DNA of 64,000 nt from positions 4,278,001-4,342,000 of the forward strand of contig NC_014963.1 of the NCBI RefSeq assembly GCF_000179915.2, in the 5' to 3' direction. Below the pieces are notes generated by a model that searched no databases, was not told the origin of the DNA, and saw only the letters and a program-made list of their open reading frames with translations. Position 1 is the first letter of the stretch. Each line of letters begins with the position of its first letter. This document shows positions 41,101 to 49,705 of the stretch, piece after piece. Origin of the DNA: Terriglobus saanensis SP1PR4 (GTDB taxonomy: Bacteria; Acidobacteriota; Terriglobia; Terriglobales; Acidobacteriaceae). A program made the position numbers and the translations under genes.

Positions 41101-42662
41101 CCGCCGTTGCCGATGGCGGTGATGCGTGCGCCTCGGCGTGGATGCAGATGCCCGGCGATGCCGTCGCGCAGGAGATAGGCGCCGTAGCGGCCGCGTGAGC
41201 TTTCGATGCCCTGATGCAGGATGGTGATGAGTTCGTCGAACTCGGTGCGCGTGAAGTTGCGGTAGGGATAGGCCCGCGTGAGCACATGAAAGAGCGCGTC
41301 TTCTTCCCATGGCTCCGCAGCGCAGGCTGCGACGATCTGCTGCATGAGGACATCGCGCGGATGTGGCGGCACTTCGAGTCTGTCCAGCGATCCCGAACGC
41401 ATCGCCTGCACCAGCGCCGCCTGCTCCATGAGGTCGTCGCGCGTGGTGGCGAAGAATCGCCCCTTGGGTACAGCGCCGCGCCAATGCCCTGCTCGCCCGA
41501 CGCGCTGCATGGCGACCGCAACGGCCCGCGTGCTGTTGAGTTGGATGACGAGGTCGACCGCACCGATGTCGATACCCAGTTCCAGCGACGCCGTGGCGAC
41601 GAGACACTGGATCTCGCCTGCCTTCAGCCGCTGTTCCGCGTCGAGGCGCAGGCTGCGCGAGAGCGATCCGTGATGCGCCGCGACGTTTTCCTGCCCGAGA
41701 CGTTCGCCCAGAGCACCGCAGAGCCGCTCCACCATCCGTCGCGTATTGACGAAGACGAGCGTGGATTTGTGTTCGCGGCAGAGCTCCGCGATGCGATCAA
41801 AGATCCCTGTCCACATGGACGTGCTGCAGACCGAACCAAGCTCTTCATTCGGAATCTCGATGCCGAGATCGAGCACGCGCCGTTGGCCCACTTGCACGAT
41901 GGTTGCTGTGACGCGGTCGCGATCCACGCCGGTGAGAAAGTCTGCCACCAGTTCGATAGGGTTTTGCGTTGCGCTGAGGCCAATGCGTTGCGGGGCCTCG
42001 GAGAGGCCAGTGAGGAAAGCACCGGGCGATAAGCGGTTTTCGCCTGTCACCAGGGCGTCCAGGCGCTCCAGCGTCAGGGCCAGATGGGCTCCGCGCTTAT
42101 CGTCTGCTATCGCGTGGATCTCGTCGACGATGACGGTTCGGATGTGGCGGAGGTTTTCCCGCGCACGCGCCGAAGTGATGATCAGATAGAGAGATTCCGG
42201 TGTGGTGACGAGAATATGCGGCGGATGTTTGAGCATCGCCGCGCGTTCGCTCGGCAGCGTGTCTCCGGTGCGGACGCCTGTACGGATCGGCGCGCAGAGA
42301 TAGCCACGTTCCATCGCGAGTTGCTGAATCTCCCGCAACGGCTGGTCGAGATTCTTCTGCACGTCGTTGGAGAGCGCCTTGAGCGGCGAGACATAGACCA
42401 CCTGCGTCGTGAGGGGCAGGCTGCCATCGATGGCTGCCCGGAGCAACCGGTCAATTGCGACCAGAAAGGCGGCCAGCGTTTTTCCGCTACCGGTTGGTGC
42501 GGAGATCAGGGTAGGTTCGCCCCGCACGATGGCGGGCCAGCCTTCGATCTGCGGCTCCGTGGGCGTTCCAAACTTCGCCGTAAACCACTCGCGCACTACC
42601 GGATGCGCCCATGCGAGGTCCTGCGCGCAATCGGAGTCGAGAAGCGGAGCGATGGTAGCCAT
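38193..42662 (-). CDS. lhr: Long Lhr-family DEAD/DEAH-box DNA/RNA helicase
   Basis: About 1489 residues, the size of full-length bacterial Lhr. The helicase core (about 1-500) has motif I APTGSGKT, DExH motif VDEIHAIADDKRGAHL, SATQNP (motif III-like), and motif VI QRVGRAGHW. The Lhr winged-helix and beta-barrel region follows, then a long C-terminal Lhr-CTD (about 870-1489). Lhr is an ATP-dependent 3'-5' translocase linked to DNA repair. ATG 42662 is chosen; a TTG at 42701 is in frame. It is monocistronic and divergent from the TonB receptor. Confidence 0.94.
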   Translation of the reverse strand: MATIAPLLDSDCAQDLAWAHPVVREWFTAKFGTPTEPQIEGWPAIVRGEPTLISAPTGSGKTLAAFLVAIDRLLRAAIDGSLPLTTQVVYVSPLKALSNDVQKNLDQPLREIQQLAMERGYLCAPIRTGVRTGDTLPSERAAMLKHPPHILVTTPESLYLIITSARARENLRHIRTVIVDEIHAIADDKRGAHLALTLERLDALVTGENRLSPGAFLTGLSEAPQRIGLSATQNPIELVADFLTGVDRDRVTATIVQVGQRRVLDLGIEIPNEELGSVCSTSMWTGIFDRIAELCREHKSTLVFVNTRRMVERLCGALGERLGQENVAAHHGSLSRSLRLDAEQRLKAGEIQCLVATASLELGIDIGAVDLVIQLNSTRAVAVAMQRVGRAGHWRGAVPKGRFFATTRDDLMEQAALVQAMRSGSLDRLEVPPHPRDVLMQQIVAACAAEPWEEDALFHVLTRAYPYRNFTRTEFDELITILHQGIESSRGRYGAYLLRDGIAGHLHPRRGARITAIGNGGSIPDSALYSVVLMPEEQVIATLDEHFAVDSGPGDVIQLGNASWRVLAVEKEGRVLVEDAHGAPPSVPFWFGEAPQRTDVLSDFVGNLREAISDRTRNVHHAHVTKQDEDVASTVAWLCEQCAICESAALQLVQYIVAGRAVLGAVPTKNVLIAERFFDEGGGMQLILHAPFGGRINRAWGLALRKRFCRGFNYELQAAATDNGINICLAEQHSFPLADVFHFLTEQTAKELLEQAAIASPIFKTRWRWAANRSLQLLRFIKGKKVPPQVQRTRGEDLLASVFPQAAACFETIVGDIQIPDHPLVREVMQDVLQEAMDLAGLEEILRRIADGTLTCIAVDTPVPSQFAHELLNANQNAFLDEAGLEERRARAVSLRRTIPDAVLGEASRLDPAAIATIREECWPDLRDEHELHDLLFSAIAVPIALFAGDDARAYRTEAARHWPEFFERLARSGRAVQLRLGTAENAQEFWVAAERLPLADLLWPEVSAEAVTGREDALRLVTQGWLQLLGPVTSRSLAETLSLDAVDLFTQMVAIEAQGLVLRGIYEHTATEVNEEIEWCERRILQRIHRLTLGTLRKQIQAVTPAEFYRWLLRWQHVAPQTQLAGEESLLEALSQLEGFEAPAIEWERSILPARVHDYDPRALDQLCLSGAVGWGRISPHPAWGVGNGTAPRRVIPTNMAPITFFLRDTADWLPRALSQKSIDEVKLAQALSPEANRVRYLLAERGACFASDIQRLATLTKQQTQTALWELATAGLASSDGFDQLRCFMDPKRRQSATAAPANAAKRTTRSTAGRWSLFTEEFHTPLSITEAAREEEASVAASARMLLCRYGVVFRDLLDRETNVPRWRELVAMLRRLEARGEVRGGRFVSGFSGEQYALPEAVDSLRASRQLTSDPAITLAASDPMHLIGVVVPGDRATAIAGRKVVVCGTGLIQSEDVGPANMPDAEVVPVLSNRTVPGTAHLFA

Positions 42663-42918
42663 GGAATATTTTAGCGCGCTTGTTCGCTCCTTCTTCGCCA
42701 AGAAACAAACAGGAGACAGCGCCCCATTCAGTTCTTTCAGTTAGCGGAAAGCGTCAAGCGATCCGTGAAAATTTTTCATGGACAGAGCTTATGATCTGCA
42801 GCTTTCAAGGGTCAGAGGTCCGTACGCGCTCACCCTCAGGCCTCTTTTCGATTCCGGAGAGAGCAAAGCATTTTCGACTACGAGAAGCCCGTGAATATGC
42901 GATCTGCGGAAATCAAGT

Positions 42919-42933
42919 GGTTAAACGTTTACC
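42919..42933. promoter_or_regulatory. Candidate LacI-type operator
   Basis: GGTTAAACGTTTACC contains a perfect TAAACGTTTA palindrome (42922-42931) centred on CG, the typical core of LacI-family operators. It lies 10 bases upstream of a candidate -35 box. The regulator is not in the window. Confidence 0.5.
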
Positions 42934-42943
42934 TTTACGCCTA

Positions 42944-42972
42944 TTGACCTAGTGGAAACTCCGTCGTATGCC
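42944..42972 (+). promoter_or_regulatory. Candidate sigma-70 promoter for TonB receptor
   Basis: TTGACC (42944-42949) and TATGCC (42967-42972) are separated by 17 bases. The -35 fits well and the -10 is weak. The leader to the ATG at 43106 would be about 130 bases. Confidence 0.4.
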
Positions 42973-43105
42973 CGTTGCGGGTGATCCCCAGGACGAGTAG
43001 ATTCCCACTAACACTTCCTTCACCTCTTTTACAAAGAAGATCCCTACGGCCTGAAAATTTTCTCGTCCAAAAAGGGCCTTACCCGTTTTTAACTTCGGAG
43101 ACACT

Positions 43106-46100
43106 ATGCGCAAGCTTCTCACTTGTTTTATTTGCTCGCTCCTTCTTTTTTTGGGCTCGGTGATGTACAGCCAGAGCGTTGATACTGCGATCCTTGGAAC
43201 CGCCACCGATCCGTCGGGCGCGGTGGTCGCAGGCGCAACCGTCACTGTCACCTCGGTGACCACAGGCATTACCAAGGTCGGGACTACCGGCTCTGAAGGC
43301 CAATACTCGATCCGCTATCTCACTCCCGGCAAATACAACGTCGAGATCACAGCGCCTGGATTTAGTTCTGCAGAGCGTAAGGGAGTAGATCTTGCCCTCG
43401 CCCAGCAGGCCAAGGTGGACTTCAAGGTCGCCATTGGTGCTTCCACGCAGGTGGTCGAAGTCGAAAGCACCATGCCTCTTCTCCAGAGTGAAAGCGCGGC
43501 GCTTGGTGCGACGATCGATACCGATCGAACCGCCAATCTCCCTCTCAATGGGCGCAAGTTCAACGATCTAGCCGTTCTGACTCCCGGCGTGACCGTCAAC
43601 AACCCGGATAATCATTCCTCCAGCACGGCAGGATCTGCTGTCGGCGCAAACGGCGGACGCAATCGCTGGGGCCAGATCGACGTAGACGGCATCACGATGC
43701 TGAATAATCGTCAGGCGTATGTAAACTCTTATCCTTCCGTCGACGCAATTGAAGAGTTCCGCGTGCAGACTGGCAATTACTCTGCACAGTACGGCTTTTC
43801 GGCTGGAACCAATATCGGTGTGCAGCTCAAGTCGGGCGGAAACAGCTTCCACGGCAGCGCCTTCGAGTTTATCCGCAATAACGCCGTCGATGCACGCAAC
43901 TACTTCACCAGAGCACCGCAGAAAAAGAATGTCCTGAAGCAGAACCAGTTTGGTGGAACGATTGGCGGGCCGATCTTCCGCGATAAGACCTTCTTCTTCT
44001 TCAGCTACGAAGGTCTCCGTTCCATCGCAGAAGTACCGGGGACAGCCAATGTGCTCACACAGGCGCAGCGGAATGGCGACTTTTCCGCACTGCTTACCCA
44101 GGCGACACCAGTCCAGCTCAAAAATCCCTTCGGCGGATTCTATGCCGGAAACATTATCCCGGTGAATGCGGTCTCGCAGGCGCTCATCAACCAATATGTT
44201 CCCTTGCCGAACTCGACCTCCGGACAGAACTACGCGGGATCGAGCATCGGAAACGAAAAGGTTGACCAGGAGATCGTTCGCCTGGATCACCGCTTCAATG
44301 ATCGGAACCAGATCTTTGTTCACTACATCCACACGTATCGCGACTTTCCCAACTCTGACTTGAATCGCAACTTCACCTTCACCGGCACGTATCCCATGCA
44401 CAACGCAGCGCTCCAGTACCTGCATATCTTCACACCAAGCCTGGTGAACGAGCTGCGCATGGGCGTCAACCTGGAGCACGTGAAGCAGCTCAGCACACGC
44501 ACCAACACCAGCTTTACGATCGCTTCGCTGGGCATTACCGGCTTCAAAGTCGGTGGCCCCAGCGGCCGCGATCTTACCTCCAGCGAACAGGGTTTCCCCC
44601 TGCTGAACATCTCCGGCTTCCTCGGCATGGGCGATGACAAGGCAGCGTCGAACCTTGATTACAGCCGTACCTTTCAGCTTGCAGATAACCTCACCTGGAC
44701 CCGCGGACGTCACACGCTGCTCTTCGGTGGAGACTTCCGCAAGGCAGAAGACAACGCCACGACCAACAACACACCCTTCGGTTCGGAGAGCTTTACCGGA
44801 GACATCACGGGCAATGCCGCTGCGGATTACATGCTCGGCTACCCCAAGACCTCCATCACCCCCGAAGGCGTGCCCATCACGGCAGCTCGCCAGTGGCGCA
44901 CCGCCGAGTACTTCCAGGACAACTGGCGCGCAACCGACAAACTCACTCTCAACCTTGGCGTGCGTTATGAGATTTACGCGCCACCGTACGACACCAACAA
45001 CGTCTCCCGTACGCTGGACTTCAGCACACCCACACCGACGCTCACACCAGCTCCGGGACAGCGTTTGGATGGTATCTGGCAGATCACGCACAAGGACATT
45101 GCACCGCGTCTCGGCTTTGCCTACAGCATGACGCCGAAGACGGTGATCCGCGGCGGTTATGGCATGACCTACTTCGGTGGTCAGTTCGACAACATCAATA
45201 TCCTGCAGTTGAACCCTCCGACCGCGGGAAGTTTGACCATCATCAATCCGGCCACCAATCCTGTTGCGACAATCTCTACGCCTGTTCCTGCGTCGCTCTA
45301 TCCCAACCCTCCCTTCTTCAATGTCACCACGGTTCCTCCGGATCGCAAGCGTCCCGATGTAAACGTGCAGACGTACAATCTCACGGTTTCGCAACAGTTC
45401 GGCAAGAGCGTTCTTGACGTCAGCTACGTCGGCGTAAAGGGATCCCATCTGGACACCAGCCTGCAGTACTTCAACTCGCCACAGCCTGGCGGCGTCGGAG
45501 CTGTTCAGGCACGTCGCCCGTACCCCACCTTTGCCCGTATTCGCGCGTTGGATTTCACGGGCGCTTCAAACTACAGCGCTCTGCAGGCGCACTTCGAGCA
45601 CCGCCTGACGAGCCAACTCAACGTCACCGTGGTTTACTCCTACTCTCACCAGTTGGATAACCAGGGTGCCGACGTCAACAGCGGTGGTTGCTCCTGCCAG
45701 AACGTTCGTGCTCCGCATGAATACGCCAGCGGAACAACAGACCAGCGCCATAACCTGGTCATCGGTTATGTCTGGCATATGCCGAAGTTCACGCAGAATC
45801 GCGCTCTTGGTACGGCCATCAACGGATGGTCGCTCAACGGTTTGGTCCTGCTCAACAGCGGCAGCCCGCTGAATGTAACGCAGAGCACGGATGCTCAGAA
45901 CGATGACAACTCCTGGCAGCGTCCCAACATGGTGCAGGGCGTGAGTCCTTATGCCACGACGAAGACATCGACGAACTGGTTCAACTCTGCGGCCTACGCG
46001 CTCAGCACGGCGACCTTCGGAACAACACCGCGTAACAGCCTCGTAGGTCCTGGAACCAAGACGGTCAACGCTGCGGTGATGAAGGACTTTGCCATGCCGT

Positions 46101-46267
46101 ACAACGAAAGCCACAAACTGCAGGCGCGCTTTGAGGCCTTCAATGCCCTGAACACACCGCAGTTCTCCAACCCGGGTACGAGCTTTGGCTCCAGTAGCTT
46201 CGGTCAGATCTCTTCTACGAAGATCAACAACCGTGAACTGCAGGCCGCGGTGAAGTACATCTTCTAA
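43106..46267 (+). CDS. Oar-like TonB-dependent receptor with N-terminal Cna/CarboxypepD domain
   Basis: 1053 residues. A signal peptide (1-23) is followed by a carboxypeptidase-regulatory-like domain (about 25-110; ILGTATDPSGAVVAGATVTV, LTPGKYNVEITAPGF). The plug region contains LPLNGRKFNDLAVLTPGV, and a long beta-barrel of the Oar type ends NNRELQAAVKYIF with a terminal aromatic residue as needed for outer-membrane insertion. These receptors import glycans or other large substrates in Acidobacteria. The gene is single, with no SusD partner, and has a candidate LacI operator upstream, suggesting control by a sugar. A strong terminator follows. Confidence 0.93.
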   Translation: MRKLLTCFICSLLLFLGSVMYSQSVDTAILGTATDPSGAVVAGATVTVTSVTTGITKVGTTGSEGQYSIRYLTPGKYNVEITAPGFSSAERKGVDLALAQQAKVDFKVAIGASTQVVEVESTMPLLQSESAALGATIDTDRTANLPLNGRKFNDLAVLTPGVTVNNPDNHSSSTAGSAVGANGGRNRWGQIDVDGITMLNNRQAYVNSYPSVDAIEEFRVQTGNYSAQYGFSAGTNIGVQLKSGGNSFHGSAFEFIRNNAVDARNYFTRAPQKKNVLKQNQFGGTIGGPIFRDKTFFFFSYEGLRSIAEVPGTANVLTQAQRNGDFSALLTQATPVQLKNPFGGFYAGNIIPVNAVSQALINQYVPLPNSTSGQNYAGSSIGNEKVDQEIVRLDHRFNDRNQIFVHYIHTYRDFPNSDLNRNFTFTGTYPMHNAALQYLHIFTPSLVNELRMGVNLEHVKQLSTRTNTSFTIASLGITGFKVGGPSGRDLTSSEQGFPLLNISGFLGMGDDKAASNLDYSRTFQLADNLTWTRGRHTLLFGGDFRKAEDNATTNNTPFGSESFTGDITGNAAADYMLGYPKTSITPEGVPITAARQWRTAEYFQDNWRATDKLTLNLGVRYEIYAPPYDTNNVSRTLDFSTPTPTLTPAPGQRLDGIWQITHKDIAPRLGFAYSMTPKTVIRGGYGMTYFGGQFDNINILQLNPPTAGSLTIINPATNPVATISTPVPASLYPNPPFFNVTTVPPDRKRPDVNVQTYNLTVSQQFGKSVLDVSYVGVKGSHLDTSLQYFNSPQPGGVGAVQARRPYPTFARIRALDFTGASNYSALQAHFEHRLTSQLNVTVVYSYSHQLDNQGADVNSGGCSCQNVRAPHEYASGTTDQRHNLVIGYVWHMPKFTQNRALGTAINGWSLNGLVLLNSGSPLNVTQSTDAQNDDNSWQRPNMVQGVSPYATTKTSTNWFNSAAYALSTATFGTTPRNSLVGPGTKTVNAAVMKDFAMPYNESHKLQARFEAFNALNTPQFSNPGTSFGSSSFGQISSTKINNRELQAAVKYIF

Positions 46268-46288
46268 ACGGACTTCAAATCAAAAGGG

Positions 46289-46322
46289 AAAGGCCACGAA
46301 GATTTCTTCGTGGCCTTTTCTT
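46289..46322 (+). terminator. Rho-independent terminator after TonB receptor
   Basis: AAAGGCCACGAAG (46289-46301) pairs with CTTCGTGGCCTTT (46306-46318) around an ATTT loop, followed by TCTTT. A strong intrinsic terminator, 21 bases past the stop. Confidence 0.88.
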
Positions 46323-46332
46323 TGGGTGGTAA

Positions 46333-46368
46333 CAACAGATCCCTTCGCTTTGCTGCGGGATGACAAAG
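46333..46368. repeat. Extragenic repeat CAACAGATCCCTTCGCT...GGGATGACAAAG
   Basis: Shares CAACAGATCCCTTCGCT and CGGGATGACAAAG with 60716-60752; the middle differs slightly. The end is also similar to 38138-38170. It is intergenic here, immediately before the second dispersed repeat. Confidence 0.75.
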
Positions 46369-46375
46369 GTTGCTT

Positions 46376-46430
46376 ATGCGCTCCGCGCGACCCCACCCTT
46401 TCGCGATGAGGCTGCAAAAGAATGGGGCAC
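46376..46430. repeat. Dispersed repeat, copy B
   Basis: 46377-46407 is identical to 7962-7992 (31 bases), and the AAAGAATGGGGCAC end is also shared. This copy is intergenic; the other lies inside the M1-like gene. Confidence 0.85.
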
Positions 46431-46439
46431 AAAGAAGGG

Positions 46440-48179
46440 TTAGTGCGGAGTGGGTTGGTAGGCCTCTTTTTGTTTTTTCCCGGTTGGATCCAGTGGTTCC
46501 TTATCGTCATCGGCGGCAGGTGCGTTCGCATCGATCTTTGGCGTGGCGAAGGGCTTTTTCAAGCCGTCCTCAGCCGCGGTATGCGTGTCGGTGTGCGCGT
46601 CGTGCGTTGCGAGCGCAGCCTTGTACTCGGCGACTGCCTGCTCGCGGTCGGGCAGCGTGTCATATAAACGTCCGAGATAGACGTGCGCCCAGGCCACGGT
46701 GTGCGGGTCTTTCGAAAGCGAAACGACCGCGTGCAGATGGTCGACCGCCGCTTCGGGATCGCGTTGCAAGAGGTCGACACGCGCAAGGATGTACATCGCC
46801 CGTCCGGATTTTGGGTCTTTCTCCAATTCGGCTTTGGCCAGTGCCTGGGCGGCGGGTGCGTCGCGCAGGAAGAGCTTCTGCTCCGCGAGATCGAGGCCAG
46901 CGAGCTTTGGCTGCGGGCCTCTGGGACCGCGACCACGGCTCAACAACTCATGCGAGCCCTCGGCGAAGAACTGAATCTGTTTGGCGACATTGACCTCGTG
47001 CTGCACGTCCATGCCATAGACCATTTCGCCGATGTCTTCTTTCAAAGAAATACCTGCGGAGTCCATCTGCGTCAGCTTCTCGTACAGATACTGCACCAGG
47101 ATCCAGCCCTGCCGCATGTCGGTTTTGACGAGACCACGGCGAACGATCTCCGCCCGCTTCTCGTAGTCGATGATGTCCAGGTTGTAGTGGTCGATCTCCT
47201 GGCGCGACTTCGGGTTGACCGGCTTCTTCGGCTGGGGGAAGCCAACATCGATCGTCCGTGCCTCCACCGCCTTGATCAGACATTCGGCCACGAGCGCTAC
47301 GATATCGGTCTTGTAGATATATTCGAGCGGTGCGTCCTGCACGCTCTTCAGCAGAGGCAGCAACCGCTCTGTCGATGCGGCGCGCGCATAGACGAGAGGC
47401 TCAATCTCATAGTGCAGATAGCTGTGACGGACCTCGTCCATGTGAACTCCGCCCGGATCGAGAGGCGTGTTCTCGGTTGAAGGGGAGGTCACTACGAATT
47501 GATCGGCTCCGTAGATGCGCGCGTTGGTCGCGGACGGGGAGAGCAACGGCTCCAGCAGAATGACAAAGCGCCGACCATCGTAGCTCGACACGGGCTGCCG
47601 GAGGTAGATATTCGCGGACAGGATCATCTTCGTCAGGGGATCGTGCACGCGGGACACAGCCGCCTCATACTCCGTGCGATGTTTGATCCAGAGCACGTGC
47701 AGATCCATCTGTTCGGAGAAGGTACGCAGCAGCGGCAGAACGTTGATGACCTGAAGCGAGTCGGGCGGCATCTCTGCTTCGCCGACTGCTGCAGTCAGCT
47801 CTGGTGGCTGCGTTGTGTACAGCGCCAGCGAGACGTACTGGGCAAGGTTCAACGCGCCATTTAGCTTATGCGAGTTCACATAGGTGCAGAGGGCGTCGCG
47901 GCTGGCGCGGGCGGGGCCCGAGTTTCCCAGCGTCTCATCCATTTCGCGGCGGATTTCGGCCCGCACCGGAAGAGAGTGCTCCAGGTCGGCGTCATAGCCA
48001 CAAGCATTCAGGCCGGCAGCGATATCGAAGAGGGCTTCAGAGGTATCCAGCGTAATGGCCGAACCGGCAGCTTCGACGCGCCGGGTTTCGGTGGGTGTGC
48101 TGCTGGAGCTGCTGGAAGATACCTGCGCGGCCAGAGGCAGCGCGACGAGGAAAAGCGGAAGGATGGAATGCAGTTTCAA
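46440..48179 (-). CDS. Secreted TPR-containing protein of unknown function
   Basis: 579 residues. A signal peptide (about 1-19) leads to a Ser-rich stretch. A large helical domain (about 40-400) has no motif I can name. TPR-like repeats follow in the C-terminal third (about 440-530: AQALAKAELEKDPKSGRAMY, DPEAAVDHLHAVVSLSKDPH, AWAHVYLGRLYDTLPDREQA). The tail is acidic and proline-rich. It begins 76 bases after the anti-sigma gene on the same strand, so it could belong to the sigma/anti-sigma unit. A periplasmic function is inferred. Confidence 0.8.
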   Translation of the reverse strand: MKLHSILPLFLVALPLAAQVSSSSSSSTPTETRRVEAAGSAITLDTSEALFDIAAGLNACGYDADLEHSLPVRAEIRREMDETLGNSGPARASRDALCTYVNSHKLNGALNLAQYVSLALYTTQPPELTAAVGEAEMPPDSLQVINVLPLLRTFSEQMDLHVLWIKHRTEYEAAVSRVHDPLTKMILSANIYLRQPVSSYDGRRFVILLEPLLSPSATNARIYGADQFVVTSPSTENTPLDPGGVHMDEVRHSYLHYEIEPLVYARAASTERLLPLLKSVQDAPLEYIYKTDIVALVAECLIKAVEARTIDVGFPQPKKPVNPKSRQEIDHYNLDIIDYEKRAEIVRRGLVKTDMRQGWILVQYLYEKLTQMDSAGISLKEDIGEMVYGMDVQHEVNVAKQIQFFAEGSHELLSRGRGPRGPQPKLAGLDLAEQKLFLRDAPAAQALAKAELEKDPKSGRAMYILARVDLLQRDPEAAVDHLHAVVSLSKDPHTVAWAHVYLGRLYDTLPDREQAVAEYKAALATHDAHTDTHTAAEDGLKKPFATPKIDANAPAADDDKEPLDPTGKKQKEAYQPTPH

Positions 48180-48254
48180 TGGGGTCTCTATCGAATGGAC
48201 GTATCTGGCGAGTCTATGGAAGCAGGGGCTCCCCGCGCAAACCGTCAGGCCACG

Positions 48255-48947
48255 TTAAGCGTGGACTGAGATTCCAGCGTACGTCAACAGGACCCGCCCG
48301 CGCACAGGCAATCCAAAGACATGCGCCGGCTCGAAGACGGCATGCACCATCTGGTTCCGCAGACGCGATTCGGTGTCCGTATCGTGCGGACCGGAGATCA
48401 CCTTGTAGTCGTAGACGCGTCCCTGCGCATTGACCTGCGCTTCGACCAGCAGAGGACGGTCGGGAGCGACCTCGATATCCGCCGCTGAGCCCTGCACGGA
48501 GTACATGTAGCGCGGAGCGGAGAAACCCGTCAGCGGGGTGTCGTTCGCTTCGACCGAGGAAGGCGCGGCAACGGCACCCAGCAGACTGAAGGTGAAGACC
48601 AGAAGCACCACCGCCACAGTGGCAACTGCTGCCTGGACGCCAAAGGGGCGCAGGGTATTGTCGCGGTAGAGTTCCCAACGATCCACAAAACACTGAAGCA
48701 GGGTTCGCTGCGCATCGGAACGCTCGTGCGAAAGCGCAACCCGCAGCCGAACCGCCAGATTTTCGGGAAGAGGAGCAGAGCGCACGGCCATCAGGGCCCG
48801 CTGCATCGACTTCCACTCCGCGAACTCCTTACGGCAGTTCGGGCAGGTATCCAGGTGGGCGCTAATCTGCTGCATCTCGAGGCCGTTGACATCGCCATCC
48901 AGATAAAAGGAGAAACGTTCGCGAATCGGTGTGCAGATATCGTTCAT
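48255..48947 (-). CDS. Anti-sigma factor with zf-HC2 domain and TonB-like C-terminus
   Basis: 230 residues. The cytoplasmic N-terminus has a zf-HC2 zinc motif, HLDTCPNCRKEF (H-x3-C-x2-C). A single membrane helix follows (about 105-127; ATVAVVLLVFTFSLLGAVAA). The periplasmic C-terminal domain (about 155-230) reads LLVEAQVNAQGRVYDYKVIS then VFEPAHVFGLPVRGRVLLTY, resembling the TonB C-terminal fold (PF03544-like). It should bind and inhibit the ECF sigma factor whose stop overlaps its start (ATGA). The TonB-like sensor part suggests that it monitors an envelope component. Confidence 0.85.
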   Translation of the reverse strand: MNDICTPIRERFSFYLDGDVNGLEMQQISAHLDTCPNCRKEFAEWKSMQRALMAVRSAPLPENLAVRLRVALSHERSDAQRTLLQCFVDRWELYRDNTLRPFGVQAAVATVAVVLLVFTFSLLGAVAAPSSVEANDTPLTGFSAPRYMYSVQGSAADIEVAPDRPLLVEAQVNAQGRVYDYKVISGPHDTDTESRLRNQMVHAVFEPAHVFGLPVRGRVLLTYAGISVHA

Positions 48948-49597
48948 CGCATCGTCTCCTTTTGCTGACGTAACAGGGCTTCCCGCAGTGTCGCGCGCCC
49001 CCGGAGTAAACGGCTCTTCACCGTGCCCATGTTCAAGTTCAAAATCTCTGCAATTTCGTCGTACTGCATGCCTTCGATCTCACGCAGAATCAGAACGGAC
49101 CGAAATGCCTCTGGAACCTCTCGCAGCGCCTCTTCCACACGCGCTCGCGTCTCGGCCTGGCTGGCGCACTCAAAGGGGGAATCACGCTGATCGGCCAGCG
49201 AATCCCGCAGAGAAAAGGTCTCTGTATCTTCATCCTGCGACGAGGTGTCGATATCGATGGTGACTTCCTGTTTGCGGTGCCGTGTCCACCAGCGGCGCTG
49301 GTTGGAGGCCTCGTGCAGGGCGATGCGGTAGATCCAGGTCTTCAGGGAGGAGTCGCCGTGGAACCCTCCGATCGATCGAAAGACCTTGATGAAAACTTCC
49401 TGAGTAATGTCTGCGGCGTCGGTGGGGTTTTGCAGACTGCGCGCAATCAGCGAATACAGCGGCGCGTGGTACTGGGCAATCAAGAGGTCGAAGGCATGCT
49501 CGGAGCCGGCCTGCAGTTCGCGCACGAGTTCGGCATCTTCCGCCCGCAACCCTACCGCGCTTGCAACCTCGCTCATCGCCAACCTTTGTGCCCACAT
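48944..49597 (-). CDS. ECF RNA polymerase sigma factor (RpoE-like)
   Basis: 217 residues. Region 2: FDLLIAQYHAPLYSLIARSL, DAADITQEVFIKVFRSIGGF and LKTWIYRIALHEASNQRRWW. Region 4: FRSVLILREIEGMQYDEIAE then ILNLNMGTVKSRLLRGR. This pattern is of the RpoE group. Starts at 49597 and 49576 both have AAAGG-type ribosome-binding sites. It is paired by a four-base overlap with the zf-HC2 anti-sigma gene. A GGGAAC-N17-GTCTAT promoter-like element upstream suggests autoregulation. Confidence 0.94.
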   Translation of the reverse strand: MWAQRLAMSEVASAVGLRAEDAELVRELQAGSEHAFDLLIAQYHAPLYSLIARSLQNPTDAADITQEVFIKVFRSIGGFHGDSSLKTWIYRIALHEASNQRRWWTRHRKQEVTIDIDTSSQDEDTETFSLRDSLADQRDSPFECASQAETRARVEEALREVPEAFRSVLILREIEGMQYDEIAEILNLNMGTVKSRLLRGRATLREALLRQQKETMR

Positions 49598-49705
49598 ACT
49601 GGAACCCTTTCAGCCTACTTCCCCGCGTACCTGCGAGGCAAACATCTACAGAAAGAAAGAATTTCGCCGCCGGCGGCAGAGTGCTCTCGCGTTCACTCTG
49701 CTTTT

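Larger units (their letters stand above)
42663..43105. other. Intergenic region upstream of TonB receptor
   Basis: 443 bases between divergent genes. The left part should hold the lhr promoter. The right part contains the LacI-type palindrome at 42919-42933 and a candidate promoter at 42944-42972. No gene or RNA was recognised. Confidence 0.6.

Noticed and set aside
39309-42032. Plus-strand frames antisense to lhr
   Set aside because: No ribosome-binding sites or domains; fully covered by the Lhr coding sequence with clear helicase motifs.
43568-45448. Long open frame (626 codons) on the minus strand
   Set aside because: It lies wholly inside the TonB receptor gene, in antisense. Its translation has no domain signature, and its length comes from the GC-rich codon use of the real gene.
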